NCBI GenBank assembly: GCA_007844125.1
Contig: CM017568.1
Location: forward strand, 4,730,685 to 4,794,684
DNA length: 64,000 nt
Direction: 5' to 3'
From: Sinonovacula constricta
Lineage: Eukaryota > Mollusca > Bivalvia > Cardiida > Solecurtidae
The notes below the pieces were generated by a model. The model was not told the DNA's origin and searched no databases. It saw nothing but the letters and a program-made list of their open reading frames with translations. This document shows, piece by piece, positions 21,115-36,100 of this stretch; the stretch's first letter is position 1; each line of letters opens with the position of its first letter. Both the position numbers and the translations under genes were made by a program.

Positions 21115-24100
21115 GTTAGTCACTGACTCAGTCATGTAAACTTATTCGAGAATTCAGATATTAATCTACTGCAGCTGATTCTTATTCAATATATTTCACT
21201 TTTGTTTAAGTCAAGGTTCGTGACCATCTGATAGTAGGACAGAGATCAATAGAATGTTAGAGGAAAATGCACCTTAGCTCTGTTTATGGAGGTTTCGGTA
21301 AAGTAAACTTTTGATTTGTTTAAGCTTTCAGTTTCACTAAATGTTAAGGACATTGGGATAAAGTTTGTAATTAGTATTTTTGAATTGCTTATATTATTCT
21401 TATTAGAATTTTAAAGAAATTTCAAAGATTTTGGTGAATATATTAAAAGTGGTTTTATTTTAGTATATCATAATCATTATATCATAAACAATGTGCGATG
21501 TATGAAATTATTTTTTTAAATATTGTCTGTTAATATATTTTGCATTTTAAATTACAAATATTTTTTTTGATTTTGCTAATCTAATTCAATTAAATGAAAG
21601 ATGTTAATGTACATCTGAAAGACAGAAGGAGACATGGGAGAAACACCAGAATGACAAACTAACTCCCATACATGATATAATAAATTGTTTATTTTTATAT
21701 TCCTGCATAAATGTGGAACTAGTGTATTATATTATTATGTACCTGTCTAGTTTTGTGATAATGTTTGTTGTTCAATACAGTTAAATCTGTCCATTCAATA
21801 TATCTGTTCTAATACATGATGAAAATACCTTATTAGCACACTATTTAATATAGGTGTTATATATTGTTAATTATCCTAACATGTTCTCATTTCATCCTGT
21901 TCCTTACAGTTTTTACCGAAAATCTCCATAAGCATTTTCCTAAGCCTCCAAACCATTTGTACAGTAAAACAAATTAAGCAAACTTGTCATTTATCGAAAC
22001 CTCTAGCACTCTTTTTCACTTGTAAAATAGTAACTGATCCGCACTCATATTTATTTAAATTTTATTGTCCCTATCGATTCAGTAAGTGTACTGTTTATGA
22101 CTCAGGTCTACACATATCGTTTTTTTGTTTGTGTTTGAAAGATATACTACATTGCTGAAAAAATTACCAAACATGGAAATTGTTGCAATGCTTTTGATTC
22201 TTCTAACATGAAGGCGACATGATTGTTTGAAGGACACTGTGTCATCTAAGTGAGGGATATCAAGTAATTTTATTCCTGTACAATTCATTCTATTATAACA
22301 AGGTTGCACTTATTTTAAGCAAGTAAAGTCAAACTTGTGAAGTCTTTGAAATATGAAAGCATAAAAAGGGATACAGCTCATCATTTTATAGTATTTATAC
22401 TGGTTCTGAATGATATGAAATCAGCTCGTAATCTATCGCTTTCTTTCTTCACTTTGCAACTGTATCTTAATTTGACTGCTTTGAAACCAGCAGGTTGAAA
22501 AGAGCTTGTATTAAATGATGTTACTATGTTTTAACATGTCAAATTTAGCAACTACTGTCAATACGAACTGTAGTCATGTTATTGTTGTTTTTAAATGCTT
22601 AGGTTATGTCTTGTTTATTTAACATTGTGGAGAATTCAGACTCATATATATTAAATGTTGCCTGAATGGCTGGTTATTGTATCAAGATGTTATTGATATA
22701 GATACCATTTCTTGATGGCAAATAAATTTATCATTGCCATGGATGAACAAACACTGAAGCTGAAGGATCCCATCAATATCCAGTGGCTGTCCATGGAAAA
22801 CGCAGTAAAGGTCATCCATCAGTGCTATGGCTCCATAGTGGCATACTTGGAGTCAAATGAAGGAAAGAACACTGTGGGGGATGCCATCGCAGATGGTCTC
22901 CTCAAAGATGTGCTCCACTACAAATTCCCAGTCTTCACAGCGTTCTTAGTGGACATTCTCTCAGTAGTTGGATTGCTGTGTCGACAGCTTCAGTCTCAAG
23001 CACTTGACATCAGCCAGCTGGATGGCCTTTGTGACAGCACCATTGGAAGGCTGAAGGCACTCAAAACTATGTGTGGCCCCCACACTAAGGAGTTGGAAGA
23101 TGGTCTGTCCTATACAGCCAACAAGATATTTTACAAAGGGATACAGCTAACCCATGCCAATGAGAAGTCAAGCATCGACAAGATGAAAACGACTTATATA
23201 GAGAAAGTAGCTGATAGCATCACGTCTCGTATGCGGAATGATACAACACCCATTCTGAAGGCCTTTGAGGTGTTTGTGCCAGCATCACAGGACTTGATGA
23301 GAGATGCTGAGATCAAGAAGTCCTCAGAAGATCTCTCATGCTTGTATGGAGTTCCAGTCGATGAATTGAAATTAGAGCTCTGTGGCCTTAAACCACTACT
23401 GGAAGGAACTTACAGATCACTAACTTTGAGTGGCATAGTAATAGTTCTTCTCAGGAGACATCGCGAAGACTTCCCGCACTCTGTCCGACTCACTACAATC
23501 GCCATGTGCATCCCAGTGAGCAGTGTGGCCTGTGAGAGAGGGTTCAGCCTCCAGAACCGAATAAAGACAAAGGCCAGGACAAGTTTGACACCAGAAAATC
23601 TTGATGTTCTGATGCAGCTGTCTGGAGGGCCTGAAGTTGATGTGTACCCTTATGAAGAGGCAATCAGCCACTGGAAACGGGAAAAGAAGAGACGCCTGGC
23701 AAGGCTATATCAACCAAGCAAATCAAGGACCCAGCTGGAGAAATGTGACTGAATTTCTGATATGAAACTTGTTGTTTAACAGTTAGGTCATACTTGTGTG
23801 ATGTATATTAAAAAAGTTGTTTTCCAGGGCAAATAAAATGATTGTGTTTCAGACTGCAGCAGCTGTACTAGTTTATATTTAAGTCACAGGTCTAATATAT
23901 AGGCATATTTCATGCTAGGGAGATGCGTTTTACATTTCTGATTACCACCAACTTTAATTTATTTGACATATTGTATGACAATGTGTTTGCATGCATGTGT
24001 TGTTATAAATAAACTGTTAAATAAATATTTATGAACAAAACTCATATTTGTTACTTTAACCCTCTAGTATCTTTTCTAGTATATGATATATGTAACATGC

Positions 24101-27100
24101 ATATATACAATTATAATTGTGCTTTTCGACTTAGTAGTACTGTAACAGAGACTTCCAAAAATAATACCTGGGACTTCCAAAAACTAACATCTGGAAGTCT
24201 GGACTTCCAAAAAAAATAATCTTAGTGGAAGCGCTGAATTAATGGTAGGACTAATTGTTCAATTAAATACAACAATAACTTTTAATGTTACATATATCTA
24301 ACCTCGACTTCTAAGTAAATAAGAATATATTTAAATATATACCTAACAGTAAATGCTTATATCCATTTTTATGTGTAACAACTAACAAATCTGTTATAAT
24401 AAGTGTACATATAAATTATCAGTAGTAAGTCTTTATTAAGTCATTATACCAAGGACATAAAGGGAGTGTCACAAATGAATAATTCAACATGCAGCTACTT
24501 GCTGAGAAGGTCAACATAATGAAATACCAGTCATTTATTAATGGCATAGGTTAGTCAGGAAAAGTGTCTATGGTTTCCAGAGGAAATGCTGTATGCTGAA
24601 TTTTTGAAGTTTACAGTAATTTTCTTAAAGAATATGTCCACTGGCTGGGAAAGTATAGACAAAATGTTGAGGATCTGCAATGTTTGGTATCATGTCTGAA
24701 GTTACAGTTTGCATATAGTTGGTAGCAAACTAGCTAGACCCACCCACCACAACTTCCTTTTCCCAACCTATTAACTTCCCACTGTGATCATAGCATGAAG
24801 CCAGATAAGGTCACATTCTTATTTTCAGTGCCTTTTGAATTTTTTTGCCGGGAGGATAGATAGGTGAGTGGGGTGTGTCTACCTGCCTGGACACAGCCTC
24901 AGGCTGCAGTGGTATCAGGAAATGGGTGGGGATCAGAGTAACACTTACCAATGGCACTGCAGTATGAACTTGTGCATCATGTGTGACTACATGTACTTGT
25001 TAAACAACCTCTCCCCAATGACATCTCTGTATATAATACACAAATTAAGTACTCCAGCTGTAATCTCACAGCATGGTGGGAGGGTAGAGGGATGGAACTC
25101 TGAAGAAGGCCGTTTCCAATGCTTCTAACAGTTACCTGTATATTTCAATTGTCTGCAGACATGTCCTTGCACCATGACAAGCTAAAATTTGACCAGGTAG
25201 TGCAATAATATGAGAGCTAGGTTTAATCTCTAGCATTAACATAGTCATTTTTTAAATATATATGTTTCCTGTAAACACCATCCCTATTAAACTGAGAAAA
25301 ATATATCTCCCCAATTGCTTAATCATTAATGTGAAATTCAATCAAACATAATTTATTATTTTGCAATTGAAACTATTGCATATATATACATACACATCTA
25401 TATTCTATACATATTTCATCTCTCATGTATTGAAATTCATTTTTGTTACATCATGGTTATAATTCATCTCCATGTTACTTTTTTTCCTGGTAAGTATGAA
25501 GTTTTTAAGGCAAATATTGATGTATATGAATACATTATTTTTGTAAACACATGTAGTCATTGTTATTTTAATAAGACCACATCAATTTTTAATTTCATAA
25601 CTTGTATACAATTAACCAATTAAGCACAGACTGATCAGAATCAAGCAAGAAGTGTAGATCTAGATCAGCCAGCTCATGTGGGGGGAACAATTAGGAACAA
25701 CACTATTTACTGTTGTCATTCTTGTTGCCTATGTAATGAAGATATTGGTCAAAATGCTAAGAATTAACATTTGGTTAATTATTTAAATAAAATGTTGAAT
25801 GAGAAAATTTATTTTTAAATGATTGCTGTGTATTGTTGGTTAGAGAGGTGTATTTTTCATTCACTGTTTTCCTATTCAGAATGCCATAAGACTTTTTCTA
25901 ATTCTTTAATTCTTAAATTAAATATGCCATTAGACTAATTCTCAATTATTCTTTTTGTTATTCAATAATATGCTATTAAACTAACATTCCTTCTTTTTTT
26001 TTAAATTCACTTTGCCATTAGACTAATTTTTATTCTTGCTTTTTTAATTCACTATGCCATAAGACTAATTATCATTCTATCCCTTATAATCCATGCCTTA
26101 GATGTGTGTAAGTATATACTCATTGAGTGTTGTGTGATAGTTATAAGTATACAAGTATATGTTGTAGAAGTATTGTCAGTTTAAGGAATGTAAGATAAGT
26201 GCGGTTTTCCAATGCTAGGATTGCGGAAGAAGATTTGCACGGCTAATGTAAATGTTTGTGTTATGCTTCCTTAATTCAAGGGCTGGTCAATATGTTTGTA
26301 CGATGCTTCCTTAATTCAAGGTCTGGTCAATATGTTTGTACGATGCTCCCTTATTTAATATGAAGGCTCTTAAACAAGTTTGTATAATACAATACTTTAA
26401 CATTTAAAGGCTGTTAAGTAAGTTTGTATTACGCTTCTTTACTCCAAATGTTTCTGCTATTCCCTTTGTTAATATGTATGTACATATATTAAAGCATTAC
26501 ATAATAATTAATAATTGTATATAAATATTATTTAGTGTAAAGAACAAAATAGGATAAAACTTTATGCAGATGTACAATGTTTATTTGATCAGTCTGAACA
26601 CATTTTAGTCTGTATATAGATAGACACTATTTTGTGTTGATTTTTTTATATTCACAGTTAATGGAGGTCTTTTTATTCACCTTTTCACTATGTTCACTTT
26701 TACTTTTTGCTTATAATTTATTCCTTACAATATTTTTTAAAATTAAAACAATGTCTTTATTCATCTATTTCTTTCTAAATCATGATGAGTCATGACCATT
26801 GTCATTTTTTTTATTTATTAATTGATTACTAAGTTACAAACTATTTCTTCTGAATATCAGTCTTGTAAAGTTTCCAAATTTTCATTTGTTTCTGCTGAAT
26901 ATACCGTTAGTTTATACATTGCTAATCACAACATATTGATATCATGTTACATCACCTATGCTGTCATTATCATAATCGTAGTAATTTCTTGTTTTATTTC
27001 TGCAGATATGATTGTTAAATATTGTTCATAGTTTTATTGTAAAGCAATAAACATTGTCACACTGTCACATTTATTTACTCAAGAAGATGAGTATTTCCCA

Positions 27101-30100
27101 CAACATGACATCTTTATTCACTCAAGGACATGAGTATTTCCCACAACATGACATCTTTATTCACTCAAGGACATGAGTATTTCCCACAACATATCTTTAT
27201 TGACTCGAGGACATGAGTATTTCCCACAACATGACATCTTTATTCACTCGGAGATTAGTATTTCCCACAACATGACATCTTTATTTACTCAAGAAGATGA
27301 GTATTTCTCAAAACATATCTTTATTGACTCGAGGACATGAGTATTTCTCACAACATATCTTTATTCACTCGGAAATTAGTATTTCCCACAACATGACATC
27401 TTTATTAACTCAAGGAGATGAGTATTTCTCACAACATATCTTTATTGACTCGAGGACATGAGTATTTCTCACAACATATCTTTATTCACTCGGAGATGAG
27501 TATTTCCCACAACATGACATCTTTATTCACTCAAGGAGATGAGTATTTCCCACAACATATCTTTATTGACTCGAGGACATGAGTATTTCCAACAACATAT
27601 CTTTATTCACTCAAGGAGATGAGTATTTCTCACAACATATCTTTATTCACTAAGAGATGAGTATTTCCAACAACATATCTTTATTCACTCAAGGAGATGA
27701 GTTTTTCCCACAACATGACATCTTTATTCACTCAAGGAGATAAGTATTTCCAACAACATATCTTTATTCACTCAAGGAGATGAGTATTTCCCACAACATG
27801 ACATCTTTATTCACTCAAGGAGATGAGTATTTCCAACAACATATCTTTATTCACTCAAGGAGATGAGTATTTCCGCCAACATTATATCTTTATACACTCG
27901 AGGAGATGAGTATTTCCGACAACACTATATCTTTATTATTGAAGAGATGAGTATTTCCCACAGCATGACATCTGTATCCACTCAAGGAGATGAGTATTTC
28001 CCACAACATATCTTTATTCACTTAAGGAGATGAGTATTTCCCACAACAATCTTTATTGACTTGAGGAGATGAGTATTTATGACAACATATCTTTATTCAC
28101 TGAAGGAGATGAGTATTTCCGACAACATTATATCTTTATTCACTTGAAGAGATGAGTATTTCCCACAACATGGCATCTTTATTCACTCAAGGAGATGAGT
28201 ATTTCTCACAACATATCTTTATTCACTTAAGGAGATGAGTATTTCCCACAACAATCTTTATTGACTCGAGGAGATGAGTATTTATGACAACATTATATCT
28301 ATTCACTTGAAGGGATGAGTATTTCCCACAACATGGCATCTTTATTCACTCAAGGAGATGAGTATTTCCCACAATATACCTTATTCACTCAAGGAGATGA
28401 GTATTTCCCACATTATATTTTTGTTCACTCGAGTAGATGGGTATTTTCCACAACATATTTTTATTCACTCGAGGAGATGAGTATTTTCCACAACATATCT
28501 TTATTCACTCGGGGAGATGAGTATTTCCCACAACATATCTTTATTCACTCAAGGAGATGGGTATTTCCCACAACATATTTTTATTCACTCGAGGAGATGA
28601 GTATTTTCCACAACATCTCTTTATTCACTCAGAGAGATGAGTATTTCCCACAACATATCTTTATTGCCTCGAGGAGAGGAGTATTTCCCACATCATTATA
28701 TCTTTATTCATGCAATGAGATGAGTATTTCCCACAACATTATATCTTTATAAATGTGGGGAGATGAGTATTTCCCACAACATATCTTTATACACTCGGGG
28801 AGATGAGTATTTCCAACAACATATCTTTATTCACTTGAGGAGATGAGTATTTCCCACAACATGACATCTTTATTCACTCAAAGAGATGAGTTTTTCTCAC
28901 AACATATCTTTATTCACTCGGGGAGATGAGTATTTCCCACAACATATCTTTATTGACTCGAGTAGATGAGTATTTCCCACAACATATCTTTATTCACTCA
29001 AGGAGATGAGCATTTCCCACAACATAACAGGTGGGGCCTGGGGCAAATGTACCAAATGGCAGACACTTCAAAAAATTTATGCATTGAGAGTTCTCTAGTG
29101 AATACCGGCAATATGTAGGGGCTCAGCTCTTTGCTTCTGTAAATTATACAGATTCATATCAGCCAGCAGGATTTGTCTGATCAACATCTTCAATATTTGC
29201 TGAGTATTCTTGATCAACATAAATGCATGAAGTTGAGAGTAGAAAACTAAGAATATTAGGATAGAAATAAATGTAGTCTTAGATATGCAAGATTATTAAA
29301 AATGGGAAATACACCTCTTCTTTCTTGTGTTCTGATATTAACTGTGATTAGATGGTCATCTGCACTTACATGTTCTGGTATGTTTGTTGAATTGTCTTGA
29401 CGTTGTCCTGTGCATCTCAGCCCATGATTTGTCATCATCAATTAAGTTCGTAGATAAGCCCTAAAGTTTAAACTTAAAGATGTTTCAGAATCTAGGACTT
29501 ATTAAACTAAAATGTTTCTTATGTTTCAATTAACATATTTTTTTCCATTTTAGGGTCTGCTGTTTAAGAATGGTTTACATTTTGTTTTGAAGAAACATTT
29601 AAACTTTGGGTGTCTTGGGGATAAATGATTATTTTTCTAATTAATTCTTATTATTCCTAATTGCTCAACTCATTTCATTAGTCTTCTATGTTGTTTTGTT
29701 TGCTATCTTTTTTTCACAGTTTTTCCAGCATTATTTATTTATCACATTTTGCTGACACAGATTAACCAGTTTAAATAATAACCCTTCTATCCTTTTGTAA
29801 TGCAGTTAAGAAAAACTTTAAAACTCTTAACATGAACGGGCACTATAAAAGGACTATATTTATACAACTAATACAAAAATATTATAAATAAACCCCTAAA
29901 ATCTGATGTTAATTGGTTTGTCAGGTCAGTATTCATAGCTTCCCCAAGTAAGTCTAAATTCAGTTTGTAGTTCTAACATTTCTTTCAGTGTTTATAAAAC
30001 TTCAATTAAACTTATAAATAAAATGTTTATAATCTAATGTTTTTTTAGGACAATGTCTATAATTTTCCCCAAGTAGTCTCAAAATAGTTTGTAGTTCTAA

Positions 30101-33100
30101 CATATATATCAGTATCTAACCTTTTCTTAATAAATTCTTACCAACACTGTTTACATTTACCAATTTGTTTCCCTACTTCATTCAATAAACATGAACATGA
30201 AAGTTGAGATTCCCAATTTCCATAAAGAGCTTATGTCACTTAATTTCTCAGATGCTGGGTACCAGTGAGAACAAGCCAGCATTCCTGTCAGACAAGGCAC
30301 TGGAACCAGCCACCCGGTATCTTCTGAGACGGTTCCCACAGATTGACACAAAAGCCGGTGCTGTAAGTAAATTTATAAATGGGAGCCAGTACGCAAACAT
30401 GAATAAAATTTATAGCCTTGACAGTTGTTCCCTGTGCAAATGCAAGAAACCTCTTTTGCAAGTAAGGAAACTGTTAGTTTATGACCATCACTACAGTAGT
30501 TTACATTAGTATAAAACTCAAACCGGCAGGAGCTGTTTGTACAACTAAAGATTTAAAACTACAAAAATGAGATGCATGTTTAACTTTGTCTTTATAATTG
30601 GTTCAGTAATAAGACACATTTCCTCACCCCAACACACTGTGTCTGATTGATTAAAGGTATGATATTTTCATGAAAATCACTGTTTTCTATTTGGATGAGA
30701 ATGATAAATATAACTTAAAATTTTGAATAAAATGTTAAATCTATCTGATATTTGAGTTAATGAGTATGATTTACAAGACATTGCATTGTGCATAAAGTGA
30801 TTCATGTTTATATAAAAGTAAAGCTACTGTAACTATATAAATGTTTGTACATGTGTTTCAGCTGACCCCAGTCAACAACATCAAACAAGACATTGTGAAA
30901 TCTCTGTCACTCTACTACTACACCTTCGTAGATATCATGGATTTCAAGGTAGAAGATTTACTTATAATTTTTATCCTTATTTCTTCTGTTCTTCTACTTC
31001 CAACTGTACTGCCAACACAGCCTATTAGAGTATTACGGGCAGCTTTACTTTTAAGATGCACCAGTACCTGGTAAGCCAGCCAGTCACATTTTCCTGACAC
31101 AGATAAACCAGTCTAAACTCTCACAATTAAATCTTTTTGTAATGGAATACTTCACTTCAAGTCTCTTAACATGAACTGTAAGTTGGTATTTTTATTCACA
31201 ATCAGAACAGATTTTATCAGAAAAACAAAAGCATTGGACAGGGGTCTAGTGCAGTGCTCTGATATGGGACAAGAGAATGTGACAACATAAAAAATGGTCT
31301 CCTTAAATAATAAAATAATAAAAGTCTCAACATGGATTTTGTCCAAATAAATACTCACTTTCAATTTTATTTTGTAACTTATGATGCAAACAGACTGATT
31401 AAATTAATACAAGTTTGTTACAGCTGATAGTGTAGAGATGTATATCTAAATTAGTAAACATTGTTTCCATTCTACAATATATTGACAAACATTGCAAACA
31501 TAACTTACTACATGTGAGATATATGTGCATAAATATTATGATAAGTCTCAGTTTGGGTCTCTGTTAGCCCTCTTTAGGAAACAATTTTTACTCAAGTTGT
31601 GGAATGGTCTTCTGTCCAAATTATTTCACATTTCTTGCCAGTACAAAAGTCAGATGTCACTAGCATCTGGTTTTAAACAAGTCGCATGTTCAGCTACAAA
31701 TCATGAGGTTTCCCTGAAAAAAATCAACTGGATAAGTCACTTCAAAATTGCCAACCGAAATATTTTGATTTGCAGAAATATTGGACAGTTGTCAATGTTT
31801 GACTAATTAAATTACAGTTTAGTCATGCCGTAAGTGTTAATACTTCAATACTCACCAGTACCTCATTAGTTTGAAAATGGTGGAAAAGCAAACCATCACT
31901 GATCAATAGTGACAAAATCTTCATGTTAACATACTCATTTACCATAAATGAACTCAGAAGTCATATCAGTTCTACATATTTTGGTTAAATTTTGTGATGT
32001 ATTCGATACAAGAAATCAAAGTAACACTTATTTTCCAAATTCTTAAACAAAATGATTAACCCTTTAGAATTATTTGTTAAACTTGTCGGCTGGTGCAATA
32101 ATGACATTCCACAACAGGGGCCATATCAAATATGTATTAAACATGTATTACCATGTTTTCAATGTGTGTATGTTGTTTGTGTTCCAGGATCATGTTGCAG
32201 ACCTTCTGACTACTATTGATGCATGCCAGGTCTACCTTGATATCGTAAGTTCAGTTTGTACATGCTAACATATACGGACTCTAACCATAACTCTAACATA
32301 TTTCTCTAATATGCTTGAAACACTGTTCAACCTGTTTACATTAAACATGCCTCAACCTTTAGGTATATCCAGCATGTAAAGGGCAAATAGAGCAGGAAGT
32401 AAAGGTTGGCTTTAAAACTATAAAACCAAGGCACCTTGATCTCTAATATACTATTTTTTGTAACATTGTTAATGATACAGCCCTTAAACTGAGGGTTTCA
32501 AGTACCAGTAAGGGGGGAAAAAGTTCATGTGAGAAGGTCCTCCAGCAATCTGTGGCTTGTCAGTAGTTCTACCCAGACATTTGTCTGAGGTCTTCATTTA
32601 CCGGTGATGGACTATGACTTGATCAATTGTTATCTAGATCTAGGTACTAGATAATAAGGCTTTGAAATTGAATTTGGACCCCTCTCAAAGGTTTGTTTAG
32701 TTGGATTTTAAATGAAATATCAGGTGCTTGTGGAAGTCCAGCTCAGTGTAATAACTTCGGGCCCAGGCCACACATCGTTAGATTTGGTCACACATCTATT
32801 ATCTTTCTTTTGTACCCTTTATGTTGCAGACGCTGAACTATGACTTGACGAAAAGTTACCTAGATTTGGTCACTACATATGTGTCAATCATGATCCTTGT
32901 GTCCAAGGTGGATGATAGGAAGGCAGTCTTATCTCTCTACAGTGTGGCTCATGAATATATGCATGGACAAGGGTATGTGTCAGGGATCCTTCTTGTTTTA
33001 TAATTATTTTCAACACTTAGCCCTTTTCATTAAACTTTTAGAGACAGCTATTTCATACTTGTTCTTAAGTAGACCTTCAAATGTTTCAAACCATTAAATG

Positions 33101-36100
33101 CCATGTAACATGTTAGAGGTTGTCTTCTGGAGTTCCCTTCACTTGCTGTGAGTACTTCTTAAGGAGTAAATAAATTGCTGCTTTCTGATTGGTTAAAATC
33201 AACTTGTTTTAATGATTAATGACTTTTATTGGTTATGTCATGATGTGAGATTGTGCCCCAGATTAGAAGTTAATCTGATAAGGTGTGGCTATATATCCCA
33301 TTCTTCTCAACCTTCAAACAGTTATAAATACATAATTTTAGGGACCCTAATGTTAATAAATCATTCGAACTGTCGTTGTGATGCGAAGAAATCTTGGTGT
33401 CAGTCAGTGACCATGGCTTCAAGCAGTACATAGCCGATTAGCGGCCATGGTGCCCAATGAATACAACATACTGTTTTTGAAGAAATAAAGGAATTAGATC
33501 TACTTATACCTCAAAACAAAACATCTGGTGCCTTTTCCAGTGATCCGTCATTCCCTCGACTCGGTCAAATGATTCTGGACTATGAAGTACCTATGAAGAA
33601 AATGACGGAAGAGTTTGTGCCCCATTCTAGGGTGAGTTACAAAGCCTTGTGTAACAGGTTTTAAGAGAAAACTACTGACTTGGTCTGACTGAAATCTTGA
33701 TGACATTGGCTTAAGTCAAATAAACAAGTTATGATGATATCTGGGATTGTTTCTTGAATGATAAGGATTCTGATATAACATTGACAATGATTATGAGGAA
33801 GTGGTAGTGATGATGGTGATGGGGAGCCAGAAGGTGATAGTAATGATGATGATCATAGTAATGTTAATAGTCACGATGGTGATGAGGAGGATAACGATGA
33901 TGATTAGAAGGAGAAGGATGGTGATAAGAAGGTGGAGGAGGAAGATGATGATAGCCATTGCAATGATGATGATGATGATGCCACTGGAGAGGAAGATGGC
34001 GTTATTATTAGAGTGGTGATGGTGATATGAATGGGATAAGGAAGGTAATTGTAGTGATTCTTGACAATGTAAGCAATATTAATGGAAGTAGTAATAAAGA
34101 TACAAAATTAGGATGATGTAGACATTGTAATGATGAGGCCACAACTCCTGATTCAGATTGTGCTGATAATATTAAACATATAAATAATGCTGACAATGCT
34201 GATGTTGCTAACCTATTGTGCAGGTGTTGACTCCAGGTATCCTGTCTCTGCACTCAGTCTACAGCAAGAAGACCCCATCAGCTGAGCAGATGCGTGCCAT
34301 GCAACACCTTAGTCTGTTGGCAGAACCTGCCAAGATCAGTGTGGTGCCCACCACAACCACGGTAAGGGTATTTTATAACATCCCCAATAATAAATATAAT
34401 ATAATCATATCTCCTTCCACTAACTGTTGTTAAACCTGATATGGTAGCACAATCAGTAGAGCGTCAGCCCCAGGTGTTCACGACATGCTATACACAGTGA
34501 TGGTAGCACTATATCTGCTTCAAGTGAACACCATCTCCAGATAACTGAAATACTGCTTGTGGGACGATAAACTCAATAAAGGAACAGCTGTTACTCTTGG
34601 TATTCCTCACAAGCTATCATTTATGGGAGAGACATTCTCACATAGAGCATCATTGGAAAATGGAGGGTCACGTCTTAACATAATGAAAATATGTCCTTTT
34701 TTTAATCTGCTTTTCATAAATATGGCAAATATAAGGCAAAACATGGACGCTGTCTGATTAGGATCGATACTTTTTCTGTCAAGCTTAGGCAAATAGTGAA
34801 GATGCGGATATTGCAGCTCCTACTGGGAAATATCTAGATAGAATCAGCACTTCTTTGCTGCCCAGTCTCCAGCAATGTTTCTAGTAAGCTTTGCTAGAAA
34901 CTGTTTGGAAATAACAAAGAACTTGTATAAGCTATATTCTTAACTTTTGTTTATAATTCAATTATAGCAGTCATTGTTGAATCTTATTATTATTTGTTTC
35001 AGATTCAATGTGAATATCTGTCGCAGGATACTCTGGAGAGATGGATCATATGTAAGTATTTAGTGTAGCATAAATTTGGGACCATTTAAGAAGTCATTTC
35101 CAACATCTTGTCTAAGCTGATCCAGAGGTATACCTATATATGTTGCAGGGGATACTAATGGACAAGTAGTTTGTTTCCAACATCAGCATCCACAGCATAG
35201 TTTAGACACCTTGTCACTTTACTGTCATCCATACATGGAAGGTTTCAGCAGTCAAGCATTGCTTCAACTCCTACCATCAATTACATTTCCATAGTTACTA
35301 AAGTTGTTTTACCCCAAAAATATAGGGAAATAGACCCATACTTATGACTCTAGGATTTTTGAAAATAACATTTGGGGATTTTTGTAAGAAAGACTTCTGT
35401 ATAAAATAAAATGGTTGTTGTTTTCTTAATGTGAATCAAAATAACTAACAGTTTGCCAGTCTGTTGTCTGTAGTTGTTTTATCTGAGATTGTCTGAGTAA
35501 CAGTAACAGCTAAAAAATCTCTATAATGAGCATAATATGGCACAATATAATGTATATCCCAACAAATGATCCTATTGTTACAGTTGGTTTGATGCTGTGC
35601 CACCAGTGTTTGACAGAGGCTCAAGCCTGGGACCTCTGGAAGATTGCCCTGCAGTCTGGCTACATTGTTCAGTTGTGCCGCGATGAAGTCCTTCACATCC
35701 ATAGCTACATCATCAGCTTCTTTGAGAGCATCAAAGGGTAGGAACACTCCTAACAGGAAATATTTTTTAAGGGTTGTCATATTCAAAGAGAAGCAGGGTT
35801 TGCCTGTACGAGTGGGTAGTAGTTGAACATATGGGTTCCATTCAAGTATGTGACAAAATATCTTGTTAAAAGGTCCTCCGGCTGGAACATGGTGTACCTG
35901 TAGTTCTGTGCAAATATTTGTCAGAGGTCATCTCTCATCAAGAATAGCTGGAAGCCACCAAAATGGTTAAAACTCACTTAACAAAAAGAGGAGCAAAACA
36001 TGTGCTTCCATTTTGAGATTCAATGTAAAGACCTTCTTAAAACTGTTTTTGTGTTCTACAAACGTTTTTAAGCTTAATAATTGGAGAGTAATAAAAGGTA

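Noticed and set aside
28315..28752. 145-residue ORF with repeated GDEYFPQ motifs
   Set aside because: Falls in the 40-46-bp array; its frame depends on local unit lengths and it has no other support.
30204..30509. 101-residue ORF spanning NCKAP1 exon 2
   Set aside because: Exon 2 extended into flanking introns; the real coding part is 30252-30362.
33801..34019. Methionine- and arginine-rich 72-residue ORF
   Set aside because: Low-complexity GATG repeat in intron 6.
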